Source of the DNA: a virus
IMG/VR virus record: IMGVR_UViG_3300042507_004253
Coordinates: 1 to 21,302 of that record
DNA: 21,302 nt
Strand: one strand, 5' to 3'
The first letter of the stretch is position 1. The number at the start of each line of letters is the position of its first letter. Below, piece by piece: positions 7,909 to 14,099 of the stretch. Below the pieces are notes generated by a model that was not told the origin of the DNA, ran no database searches, and was given only the letters and a program-made list of their open reading frames with translations. A program made the position numbers and the translations under genes.

Positions 7909-8364
7909 CTAGTCAAAAATTCCCAAGCCTAATTCTAGCGAAATTAGGCGAGTATTGAGGGCGTTGGTGGTGGTAAGTGTAGCTAAGTTCGCAGTATCGG
8001 CTATACCGTGAACATTTGTAGTTTGCGGGATATGCGCATCAATTGAGGCCGATGAGTCATATATACCGTTTAGTGAGAAAGATACATCCGCGGTTGTAGC
8101 TGAGACACGTACAGTGTCTCCAAGAGAGATAGCGAAGCGGTGGGATTCAATACCGTTACTAATAGGAAGAGCAACGTTGTAGAGCATATAAGCATGGTCT
8201 GCCGATGAGGTTGATCCGTTAGGGACAACCCAAGCGCGGACAGTGCTTGCAGCAGCGCCTTTGTTAGTTGCAATAACTGAACATAAGTAGGCAGCATCTG
8301 CTGTAAAGATTGTTGTAGAGGTGTTGGACGCGGGGTTAGCAACACCCATTCTAGTTACAGCCAT
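7909..8364 (-). CDS. Small beta-rich structural protein, cap A
   Basis: 151-aa paralogue of the 4321-4719 product, matching over the first ~120 residues (VANPASNTSTTIF, SVIATNKGAA, RAWVVPNG, GIESHRFAISLGDTVRVS, ADVSFSLNGI). It has an extra C-terminal segment of about 30 residues, ALNTRLISLELGLGIFD at the end. It is encoded immediately upstream of fibre P3, as cap B is upstream of P2. The ATG directly follows the stop of the tip-like gene to the right, with a G-rich stretch (GGGGGTC) as a poor ribosome site. The predicted all-beta character and pairing with a fibre suggest an adaptor, but no named family is recognised. Confidence 0.72.
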   Translation of the reverse strand: MAVTRMGVANPASNTSTTIFTADAAYLCSVIATNKGAAASTVRAWVVPNGSTSSADHAYMLYNVALPISNGIESHRFAISLGDTVRVSATTADVSFSLNGIYDSSASIDAHIPQTTNVHGIADTANLATLTTTNALNTRLISLELGLGIFD

Positions 8365-8694
8365 TTAGACCCCCAAGAACCAGGCAGAGGTAAGATCCGC
8401 TGCACTAGCTGTAGAAGTTCCACCACCGCCGGTGCTAACAAACTCACCGTCGTAATAGACAAGTAAAGAGTCTGATGTTGGATCAAACCACAAAAGACCT
8501 TCACGAAGGTTTGTAGTCGGCTCGGACTCAGCAACCGTTACTCCACCGCCAGCCTCAGACCAAACTGTCCCGTTCCATACGTAAAGCGCCTTAATGTCTG
8601 TATTAAAATACAGGTCACCCACCTTAATAGTGGGTACTGTAGGCGCTGCCGCTAGGGCAGGTATGTTTACGGGAGTTAGGTTTAGGCGACTCAT
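8365..8694 (-). CDS. Small tail fibre-associated protein with two beta-hairpin repeats
   Basis: 109-aa protein containing two copies of a short motif common in phage fibre and tip proteins. Copy 1 (residues ~25-45) is GDLYFNTDIKALYVWNGT and copy 2 (~66-86) is EGLLWFDPTSDSLLVYYDGE. The same motif appears once near the N-terminus of the next fibre (GQVYFNTAANEMRIYNGT). A GGGGTSTASAA linker leads to a short C-terminus. The ATG overlaps the stop of that fibre as TAATG with no separate ribosome site, so the two are probably made in fixed ratio. It is probably a minor fibre or baseplate-edge component. Confidence 0.7.
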   Translation of the reverse strand: MSRLNLTPVNIPALAAAPTVPTIKVGDLYFNTDIKALYVWNGTVWSEAGGGVTVAESEPTTNLREGLLWFDPTSDSLLVYYDGEFVSTGGGGTSTASAADLTSAWFLGV

Positions 8695-10157
8695 TATGCG
8701 TGTACTACGACCCTGTACTTATTAGTAGTTGGAGCAACAGAGAATAGCACAGTAATAGTGTTTGTAGTTGTATGCTCAACATCGGCCATAACTTCTGCGT
8801 ATGGAGAAGCTGTGTCGTAGAGACTTACAACTACATCGCGGGTGTTTAGGTTGTGGGTCACTGTGTAAGAAGTGTTTGTACCATCTCCAATGCTGGCCGC
8901 ATACTTAGTAACAACTACTGTGCGGTCAATTACTACGCTATCAGCGTTTACAGTAATACCGTCTCCGCCAACTACATTAAGTGTATTAGCAGTCTTAGTT
9001 AAACCATCTCCAGCAGTGATTTGGCCAAGGCCAGTAAACTGTGTGAAGCTTAATTCGCTTGTTCCAACGGTGATTGTTCCGTTGTTAGTTAGTGTCCAGC
9101 CAGAGTCAGCGTTTACAGTTCCTTCTTCTACAAAGACTGCAAAGGAAGCTGTGATTTCCGCTGCTGTATCTGCGTCAGATGAACGAGCGGGTGCTCCAGA
9201 TGCGGCTACTACATAGATACCGTTTTCTGTTGCGTCTGTTTGATTCTTAACAAGTATTCGGTTGCCTGTAGCAAGAGTTACTCCGTCAAGAGTATCCCCG
9301 TTTTCAAAAGCTGTTGCAAGAGTAACGGCTGCTGTAGTTGCTGCACGAACAGAGGCTTTCCAGTCAATACCTACAACTGCCGCATCAACATAACGCTTGT
9401 TAGCGGCATCTTGTGGGTTAGTTGGGTCTGTAAGATTTGTGATCTTCTGGTTATTAAGGTCAACAGAAGCAGTTGCAAGAGCAAAGTCATGAAGCTTGTT
9501 CTCAACGCGAGCAAGAGTACCGTTAGCGTCTGGCACATAGATTGTGCGGTCAGCTGTTGGATCTACGAACGAGAGCGTGGTTTCAAAGCCGTCTGTGGTT
9601 GAACCTTCAACAACAATACTAAGGTCAGAAAGGTATAGCCCAGAAACAACTGGGGCTGTAATTGTTTTATTTGTAAGAGTATCGACTGTGTCGCGACCAA
9701 CAAGAGTGGTTGTTAAGTCTGGAAGAGTTACTGTACGATCTTCAGTCGGGTCACCAGCTGTAAGAGTAAGCTCAAAAGCGTTAGCAGTTGCTCCTTCAAA
9801 TACAAGATTAACACCAGTATCAAGGGTTACTGTGCCAGTAAAAGTTGGGTTAGCTGAGGGAGACTTAGTATCAAGCTGAGCTTGGATGCTAGAGGTTACG
9901 CCGTCTACATAGTTAAGCTCTGTAGTAGTAAGTGTGGCACCATCAAGGATGTTGATTTCTGCAGCGTCGGCTGTAACACCGTTAAGGCCAATTGCTTCAA
10001 AGATCGTACCGTTATAGATACGCATTTCATTGGCGGCTGTGTTGAAGTAGACCTGACCAAGAACTGGGCTAGATGGGTCTGTTGCCAGATTTTGAACTAC
10101 CGCGTTTTGTAGTTCATTCTTCGCCAAATCAATTGACGTTAGAAACTTACGTGCCAT
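8694..10157 (-). CDS. Tail fibre protein with KRYVDA-type domain
   Basis: 487-aa fibre with blocks widespread in phage tail fibres. A GQVYFNTAANEMRIYNGT hairpin lies near residue 33. Next are TTTELNYVDGVTSSIQAQLD and NPTFTGTVTL, two copies of a 'FETTLSFVDPTADRTI(YV/TL)PD' block, and LNNQKITNLTDPTNPQDAAN followed by KRYVDAAV. A domain around WKASVRAAT, RILVKNQTDATENGIYVV and FVEEGTVNADSGW is familiar from many tail fibres. The C-terminal module (about 415-487) is SYTVTHNLNTRDVVVSLYD, shared with the next gene upstream. AAGGAGAGAG precedes the ATG, so this gene has its own good ribosome site. Its position next to the connector suggests it may be the fibre closest to the tail, but that is inference. 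Confidence 0.85.
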   Translation of the reverse strand: MARKFLTSIDLAKNELQNAVVQNLATDPSSPVLGQVYFNTAANEMRIYNGTIFEAIGLNGVTADAAEINILDGATLTTTELNYVDGVTSSIQAQLDTKSPSANPTFTGTVTLDTGVNLVFEGATANAFELTLTAGDPTEDRTVTLPDLTTTLVGRDTVDTLTNKTITAPVVSGLYLSDLSIVVEGSTTDGFETTLSFVDPTADRTIYVPDANGTLARVENKLHDFALATASVDLNNQKITNLTDPTNPQDAANKRYVDAAVVGIDWKASVRAATTAAVTLATAFENGDTLDGVTLATGNRILVKNQTDATENGIYVVAASGAPARSSDADTAAEITASFAVFVEEGTVNADSGWTLTNNGTITVGTSELSFTQFTGLGQITAGDGLTKTANTLNVVGGDGITVNADSVVIDRTVVVTKYAASIGDGTNTSYTVTHNLNTRDVVVSLYDTASPYAEVMADVEHTTTNTITVLFSVAPTTNKYRVVVHA

Positions 10158-10168
10158 TTACTCTCTCC

Positions 10169-10468
10169 TTATGAAAGATAAGCGTTTCCGCTGAATGCTC
10201 CACTAAAAGTTACGGTAAGGGTGTTCGTGCTAGTGTAAGAGATTTCGCCCTCCACTACAGAACCGCCCGAGTCCTGAACAGTGACGTTTGGTTGCCACCC
10301 CAGATTGTGGGTTATGTTCCACACAGCCGAAGAAACTCCCTGCGTATGATGATACGCGACAATAGGTTGGTTTATACCGCTAACTACAATGTCGTTTACA
10401 GTTATTGATGGTGCTGCTTGCGGCGTGACTGTAACGACAATTGGGATGTGACTAGGAACAGTTGTCAT
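10169..10468 (-). CDS. 99-aa beta protein related to the C-terminal module of the adjacent fibre
   Basis: The first ~38 residues are Val/Thr/Ile-rich and extended. The rest (SSAVWNITHNLGWQPNVTV through NTLTVTFSGAFSGNAYLS) matches the last ~70 residues of the 487-aa fibre next to it (YTVTHNLNTRDVVVSLYD, TNTITVLFSVAPT). The two appear to share one domain, stand-alone here and fused there. The ATG follows the connector stop by one base and the stop TAA abuts the AAGGAG of the fibre gene. It is probably a minor tail or connector-associated protein. Confidence 0.7.
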   Translation of the reverse strand: MTTVPSHIPIVVTVTPQAAPSITVNDIVVSGINQPIVAYHHTQGVSSAVWNITHNLGWQPNVTVQDSGGSVVEGEISYTSTNTLTVTFSGAFSGNAYLS

Positions 10469-10469
10469 A

Positions 10470-11528
10470 CTAATCCAATGTTACTTGCTGTTGAGTAAAT
10501 ATTTGGCCCCTAACATATGTCTGCTCAAAGTTAGGGTCAGAAGGCATCGTTGCTTGTAGATCCCAAAAAGCTCGTGCAGGCATGTATCTAGTAGCACTTG
10601 ACGGAAGAGTTAGTTGGATAGTTCCATTAGCAGCACTAGTTTTTGCAATTGTAAACGTTGCGTAAATTGCTGGGCTGTTTGGGTAGGTTCGCACTTGAGC
10701 TTTAAAATCCAAGTTTGTTACATCAAATGGGAAGTCAAATGTGCCCGACCAGTTATCGCCCTGGTAAAGGATGATGTCGTAGGTGCCCGCGTAAGAAGGT
10801 AGCGGAACGCGCCCCTTCAAATCGTTATTAATATAGATGCGCTCTGGCTTGCGAGAGTCATCAACCTCTTGAGCTAGGTAGATAGGGACTAGCTTGTTAG
10901 TTCTGCGTGATACTCTGCGTAGAGTACCCATCTCCAACCGCCACAAACCAATGTTAAGTGCGGCGCATAGCTGCTTGTACTGCTCCATACGTTGAGCAAT
11001 TATTCCTGTGAGCTGCTGGTAACGCTGTGCTCGCGGAATCATAACTCCATCTGGAGCGGTGATGTTAATGTCAAAAGCTGAATCAGTAGCTAACGTCCAT
11101 AGGCCCTCAATAGCCGACAGGATGGCTACAGGATACTCTTCAACAGGTGGTAGAGACGCCATGGTAACTTGAGTACCAAACTGGTCTGTACGGTTGTCTG
11201 TGTGCTGTAGAACGGCTGTATTAACGAACTCTTCAAGCTCACTATCTAGGAAATATCTAGAAGACATGCCTTCAACTACAATTGCAGCGTTAAGGGCTGG
11301 AGCGGTTACAAAGTGAATCATGCCTATGCTCTGTTCAAGGGTGTATCCAGCTGGGTAGGCAATTGCTGTTCCATTTACGGTTACATACAGCCCTGTTAAC
11401 TCAACAGGTTTTACATTCAAATAAAAGTCTTTTAGAGAGCCTGTTCCTGTAGCAGTAAATCTAAACTGCTTTTTTGAGTCCCCTAGTTCGGTGCGTACAC
11501 GCGTAACTATGTCTGCAAGTAGGGCCAC
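10470..11528 (-). CDS. Connector/neck-like protein fused to a C-terminal beta domain
   Basis: 352-aa protein. Residues 1-230 have an N-terminal helix (LLADIVTRVRTELGD), a small beta insert around residues 40-85, and a helical core (YFLDSELEEFVNTAVLQHT; RYQQLTGIIAQRMEQYKQL), the plan of head-tail connector or neck subunits. Residues about 247-352 form a separate beta domain: YDIILYQGDNWSGTFDFPFD, LDFKAQVRTYPNSPAIYA, and FWDLQ. This block also occurs in upper-baseplate and fibre-attachment proteins. The start is GTG with GAGGAG upstream. It is the first gene after a strong stem-loop and heads the fibre run. Connector role and fibre-docking tail are inferred from position and fold pattern. Alternatively it is a baseplate/tail-hub protein. 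Confidence 0.6.
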   Translation of the reverse strand: MALLADIVTRVRTELGDSKKQFRFTATGTGSLKDFYLNVKPVELTGLYVTVNGTAIAYPAGYTLEQSIGMIHFVTAPALNAAIVVEGMSSRYFLDSELEEFVNTAVLQHTDNRTDQFGTQVTMASLPPVEEYPVAILSAIEGLWTLATDSAFDINITAPDGVMIPRAQRYQQLTGIIAQRMEQYKQLCAALNIGLWRLEMGTLRRVSRRTNKLVPIYLAQEVDDSRKPERIYINNDLKGRVPLPSYAGTYDIILYQGDNWSGTFDFPFDVTNLDFKAQVRTYPNSPAIYATFTIAKTSAANGTIQLTLPSSATRYMPARAFWDLQATMPSDPNFEQTYVRGQIFTQQQVTLD

Positions 11529-11583
11529 CGGCTGCTCCTCTAATTCTTAATTACATAGTGCCATTAATTTAATAAAAAATCTC

Positions 11584-11626
11584 TACAAACGAAGAAGCGG
11601 GCTCAAGAGCCCGCCCCCTGTTTGTA
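11584..11626. terminator. Two-stage stem-loop, likely bidirectional terminator
   Basis: An inner perfect 8-bp stem GCGGGCTC/GAGCCCGC (11597-11604 with 11607-11614) sits inside an outer 7-bp stem TACAAAC/GTTTGTA (11584-11590 with 11620-11626). T-runs lie outside it on both strands: six T on the plus strand at 11631-11636, and six T on the minus strand (A-run at 11574-11579). On the minus strand it separates the 120-aa gene from the connector-fibre run. Confidence 0.65.
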
Positions 11627-11634
11627 ACTGTTTT

Positions 11635-11997
11635 TTAAATAACTCCTGCTAGGTAGCCCTTTTCCTTAAGGTGCTGAGCGACCTGCTTAGTTACTTTGTA
11701 CTTTTGACCAGCTTTGAAGTTGTAGTTGTTACCTGCTCCTAGGGTCATGTTTTCAATGGTCTCAATAACGCGGATTTCTACGCTGTCATTTGACTCACCG
11801 ACTGTGATGACTTCGTCAACAATTACTGTTTGACGGTCTGGGACAGTTGCATCAATTACTTCTGTTTCAAGTCTTACAGCGGCAGAGGCAGATGCCATAG
11901 ACATCTCGGCTGCACGTTCCTGCATAACTTCTAAGTTTTCTTCTAGTTGCTGCTCACGCATACGACCAGTTACATCGGTAGGCTTCTTTGTAGCCAT
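11635..11997 (-). CDS. 120-aa post-capsid protein (head decoration or completion candidate)
   Basis: Residues 1-50 are a charged helix rich in Glu, Gln, Met and Ala (GRMREQQLEENLEVMQERAA). The middle is beta-like and acidic (RQTVIVDEVITVGESNDSVE). The end is a compact basic module: YNFKAGQKYKVTKQVAQHLK then EKGYLAGVI. Small proteins encoded right after the capsid gene in actinobacterial phages often end in a similar 'Y.f..G..Y.V...vA.HL...Gy' module, but this is resemblance by eye only. TAGGAG precedes the ATG. Stem-loops on both sides isolate the gene. Decoration or head-completion protein is the best guess. Confidence 0.65.
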   Translation of the reverse strand: MATKKPTDVTGRMREQQLEENLEVMQERAAEMSMASASAAVRLETEVIDATVPDRQTVIVDEVITVGESNDSVEIRVIETIENMTLGAGNNYNFKAGQKYKVTKQVAQHLKEKGYLAGVI

Positions 11998-12033
11998 TTG
12001 TATTCTCCTAATTAGTGACTGTGGATGATGTAA

Positions 12034-12081
12034 TGGGGCGAGAGTGTGGCCCTGTTTCAGGCCGTGCTTAACCTCGCCCCA
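12034..12081 (-). other. GC-rich stem-loop after the capsid gene
   Basis: Perfect 8-bp arms GGGGCGAG (12035-12042) and CTCGCCCC (12073-12080), extended by a T-A pair, enclose a second imperfect stem (GGCCCTG ... CAGGCC, 12048-12063). There is no T-tract after it on the minus strand, so it is not a standard intrinsic terminator. It could slow transcription or protect the 3' end of the capsid message. Confidence 0.5.
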
Positions 12082-12095
12082 CCACTATTTAGTTA

Positions 12096-13166
12096 TTAGT
12101 TGGTTTCTGCAATGATTACAGACTGATCTGTGATTAGACCAAGTCCGAAGATTGAGTACCAAGCAAGTGCGTGCTCACGACCGAAGTCAAGAATACCGCC
12201 ATCGCGGAGTTCAACTGGTAGAGAGATTGCGTGACCGAATGCGTTATCTCCAATGAAGATAGCTGAGTAGCGGTCAGATGCACCGTTACCGGTGAATGTA
12301 GCAGGGGTTGTGTAACCTCCACCAGCAGTTACTGTTGGGTTAGCAACAGCTGTATCAGCTGAGTAACCAGCACCTGCACCACCAGCAACCTTGAGAACCT
12401 GTGTGGTCTCAATGAATACTGTGTCGTACAAACGGCCGATCTCACCAAGCATGAAGTTACCTGGAGCTGCGTACTTTGTGACTTCAATGAATTCTGGATT
12501 GTCACGAAGCTTACGGCTCTGGTGTGGGTGAATGAAAGCAACATATGTCTCACCTAGGCGAGGGATGTTCTTTGTAGCAAGTGTCTCAACTGCATCCTTG
12601 ACTGTCTTAGGTGTCAAGTTAAATGCACCTGTCATAGAAGCGCGGTTTGTACCCTTTGTGCCATCTGCATACCAGTTATTAACTGCTGAGAGGTTAGAGC
12701 GGTCTTCACCGTAGATTGTTGATGTAGCTGCATAAAGTGTGTCGCGTGAAAGCTGATCTAGATAGATAGCCATGTTACGACCTAGAAGACGTGAGGCTGA
12801 AGCCATTACGTCATCGAATGAAGCGTTAAGCAATAGCTCTGAAACAGCAAGAGCATAACCATGCTCTGATACTGTGATTGAGAACTGCTGTGCTGTAAGT
12901 GCGTTTGTCTGCATACGTACACCTTCAACTAGGCTGTTTGCAAAGCCGAGGTTGTTGTAACGCATGAAGTTGATCTGAAGACCAGGTGCGACACCTAGTT
13001 CAGTCTTCTTTACTGCGAACTGCTCAAAGCGCAAGATTGGCATGGCCTGGAAAAGAATTTCCTTTGACCAAATAGTCTGGATCGCTTGAGTCAGCTGGGT
13101 ATTTGTACCTGAGTACGCTGTAGGTGCTGCGGCTAAATTGCCGGTACCTGTAATACCTGATGCCAT
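12096..13166 (-). CDS. Major capsid protein, N4-gp56 family (HK97 fold)
   Basis: 356-aa capsid subunit. Features of the N4-gp56 group are visible. There is an N-terminal helix leading to ILRFEQFAVKKTEL, then INFMRYNNLGFANSLVEGV (the 'F.Ry..l....l.EGv' block). The spine-helix region follows: EHGYALAVSELLLNASFDDV and ASRLLGRNMAIYLDQLSRDT. Then come TYVAFIHPHQSRKLRDNPEF and YAAPGNFMLGEIGRLYDTVF, and a C-terminal beta end. An Ala/Gly/Thr-rich insert at about residues 260-295 probably forms a surface loop. The length is normal for the family. AAGGAG lies about 9 nt before the ATG. The gene follows the scaffold and is flanked downstream by a stem-loop, which suits the most abundant virion protein. 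Confidence 0.87.
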   Translation of the reverse strand: MASGITGTGNLAAAPTAYSGTNTQLTQAIQTIWSKEILFQAMPILRFEQFAVKKTELGVAPGLQINFMRYNNLGFANSLVEGVRMQTNALTAQQFSITVSEHGYALAVSELLLNASFDDVMASASRLLGRNMAIYLDQLSRDTLYAATSTIYGEDRSNLSAVNNWYADGTKGTNRASMTGAFNLTPKTVKDAVETLATKNIPRLGETYVAFIHPHQSRKLRDNPEFIEVTKYAAPGNFMLGEIGRLYDTVFIETTQVLKVAGGAGAGYSADTAVANPTVTAGGGYTTPATFTGNGASDRYSAIFIGDNAFGHAISLPVELRDGGILDFGREHALAWYSIFGLGLITDQSVIIAETN

Positions 13167-13204
13167 TTAAATTGACTCCTTGTTAGATTTGGGTTGGGTG
13201 GGAT

Positions 13205-13984
13205 TTAACCGAACAGCCCGCGAGACTTACCACGAGCGGAATCGCTCATGATTCGGTCTCTGATTTTTGCGTATTCGTTCATCGGCATGGCAGCAATTTC
13301 TTGCGCCGTTAAGGTTCGTTGCTCCGAATTAGTTTCCAATGGTCCAGCGGGAGGAGTAGTAATACTCGTACCCTTCATTTCTTTTCTAGCGTTCTGCATG
13401 GCAGACTGCGCTGATTCAAGAATGCTTGCTGAACGTTCCTTTAGTCGCTCCACGCTTTCAGCGAGTTCTTCACGGGTATTACCCTGAATGAAATCAACTA
13501 GCTGTGGAATGATATTGTCACGTTCTTGTTCAATTACTTGTTGACGATAAGATTGCAAGTCTGCATATGTCTTTTCGCGCTCCAGAAGAGCGAAGGCTCG
13601 TTCGCGTTCTTGACGCTCACGCTCCAACTGCTCCTGCAACTCACGAGTTTTAAGTTCAGCATAAGACTTTGCATCTAGCTCAGACTCTTCTGCTTCCTTA
13701 ATACGTAGTGCTTCAGCTTGCGCTTCTGCACTTCTACGAGCTGCTTCTTCTTCTTTTTCTTTTCGTAGTGAGTTAAGTTCTTCCTTCAAACTTTCAATTT
13801 GAGGGTAGAGCTTATCTTTCTCCTGGGAACGGACACGTGATAAGTCTTCGTCCGTATAGAACCGAGACTTAACTTCATCCGTAGTAGTAACAGTCGGCGC
13901 GTCAACGCCCGACACATTTACAACTGGAGCTATACCAGCATCTGCTTCAAAAGCAGCTACCATGTTTTCTGCAGTTTCTGACAT
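13205..13984 (-). CDS. Capsid scaffolding protein
   Basis: 259-aa, highly charged, coiled-coil protein directly before the capsid gene, the standard place for a scaffold. Residues 1-40 are an Ala/Val/Thr-rich acidic tail. Residues about 45-160 are near-continuous helix dense in Glu, Arg, Lys and Gln (SLKEELNSLRKEKEEEAARR, LQEQLERERQERERAFALLE). A second helix runs to about 205 (ELAESVERLKERSASILESA), and the C-terminus is a flexible segment with a basic end (ARGKSRGLFG), where scaffolds usually bind the capsid. No serine-protease motif is visible, so a protease-scaffold fusion is unlikely. AAAGGATG precedes the ATG. Confidence 0.8.
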   Translation of the reverse strand: MSETAENMVAAFEADAGIAPVVNVSGVDAPTVTTTDEVKSRFYTDEDLSRVRSQEKDKLYPQIESLKEELNSLRKEKEEEAARRSAEAQAEALRIKEAEESELDAKSYAELKTRELQEQLERERQERERAFALLEREKTYADLQSYRQQVIEQERDNIIPQLVDFIQGNTREELAESVERLKERSASILESAQSAMQNARKEMKGTSITTPPAGPLETNSEQRTLTAQEIAAMPMNEYAKIRDRIMSDSARGKSRGLFG

Positions 13985-14065
13985 TCTTACATCCTTTGTA
14001 TTCTAGGGGTCGTTTTCCGAAATGAGAGCACATATGACCAAACGTTGTATTACATGTTTATTTTC

Positions 14066-14094
14066 TCTATACCTATGAAAAATTACAGGCTAAA
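14066..14094 (-). promoter_or_regulatory. Candidate promoter before the scaffold-capsid genes
   Basis: Minus-strand TTTAGC (14094-14089), 17 bases, then TATAGA (14071-14066). Matches to the sigma-70/SigA consensus are 3/6 and 4/6. It lies in the 115-bp gap between portal and scaffold, the longest gap inside the head module. A weak hairpin (AGGC-GTTTA-GCCT followed by T5) overlaps it. An extra promoter here would raise scaffold and capsid output, but the match is modest. Confidence 0.25.
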
Positions 14095-14099
14095 CGCCT

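Noticed and set aside
9544-9879. Plus-strand frame of 111 codons opposite the 487-aa fibre
   Set aside because: Low-complexity Val/Ser/Thr translation antisense to a well-supported fibre gene with its own Shine-Dalgarno. No independent signal.
1-10157. Diversity-generating retroelement targeting fibre tips
   Set aside because: No reverse transcriptase, no adjacent template repeat and no near-identical short repeat with A-specific differences was seen. The fibre repeats are long diverged paralogues.
12134-12553. Minus-strand alternate-frame ORFs inside the capsid gene
   Set aside because: Same-strand frame-shifted shadows of a clear N4-gp56 capsid protein; no ribosome sites and no meaningful composition.
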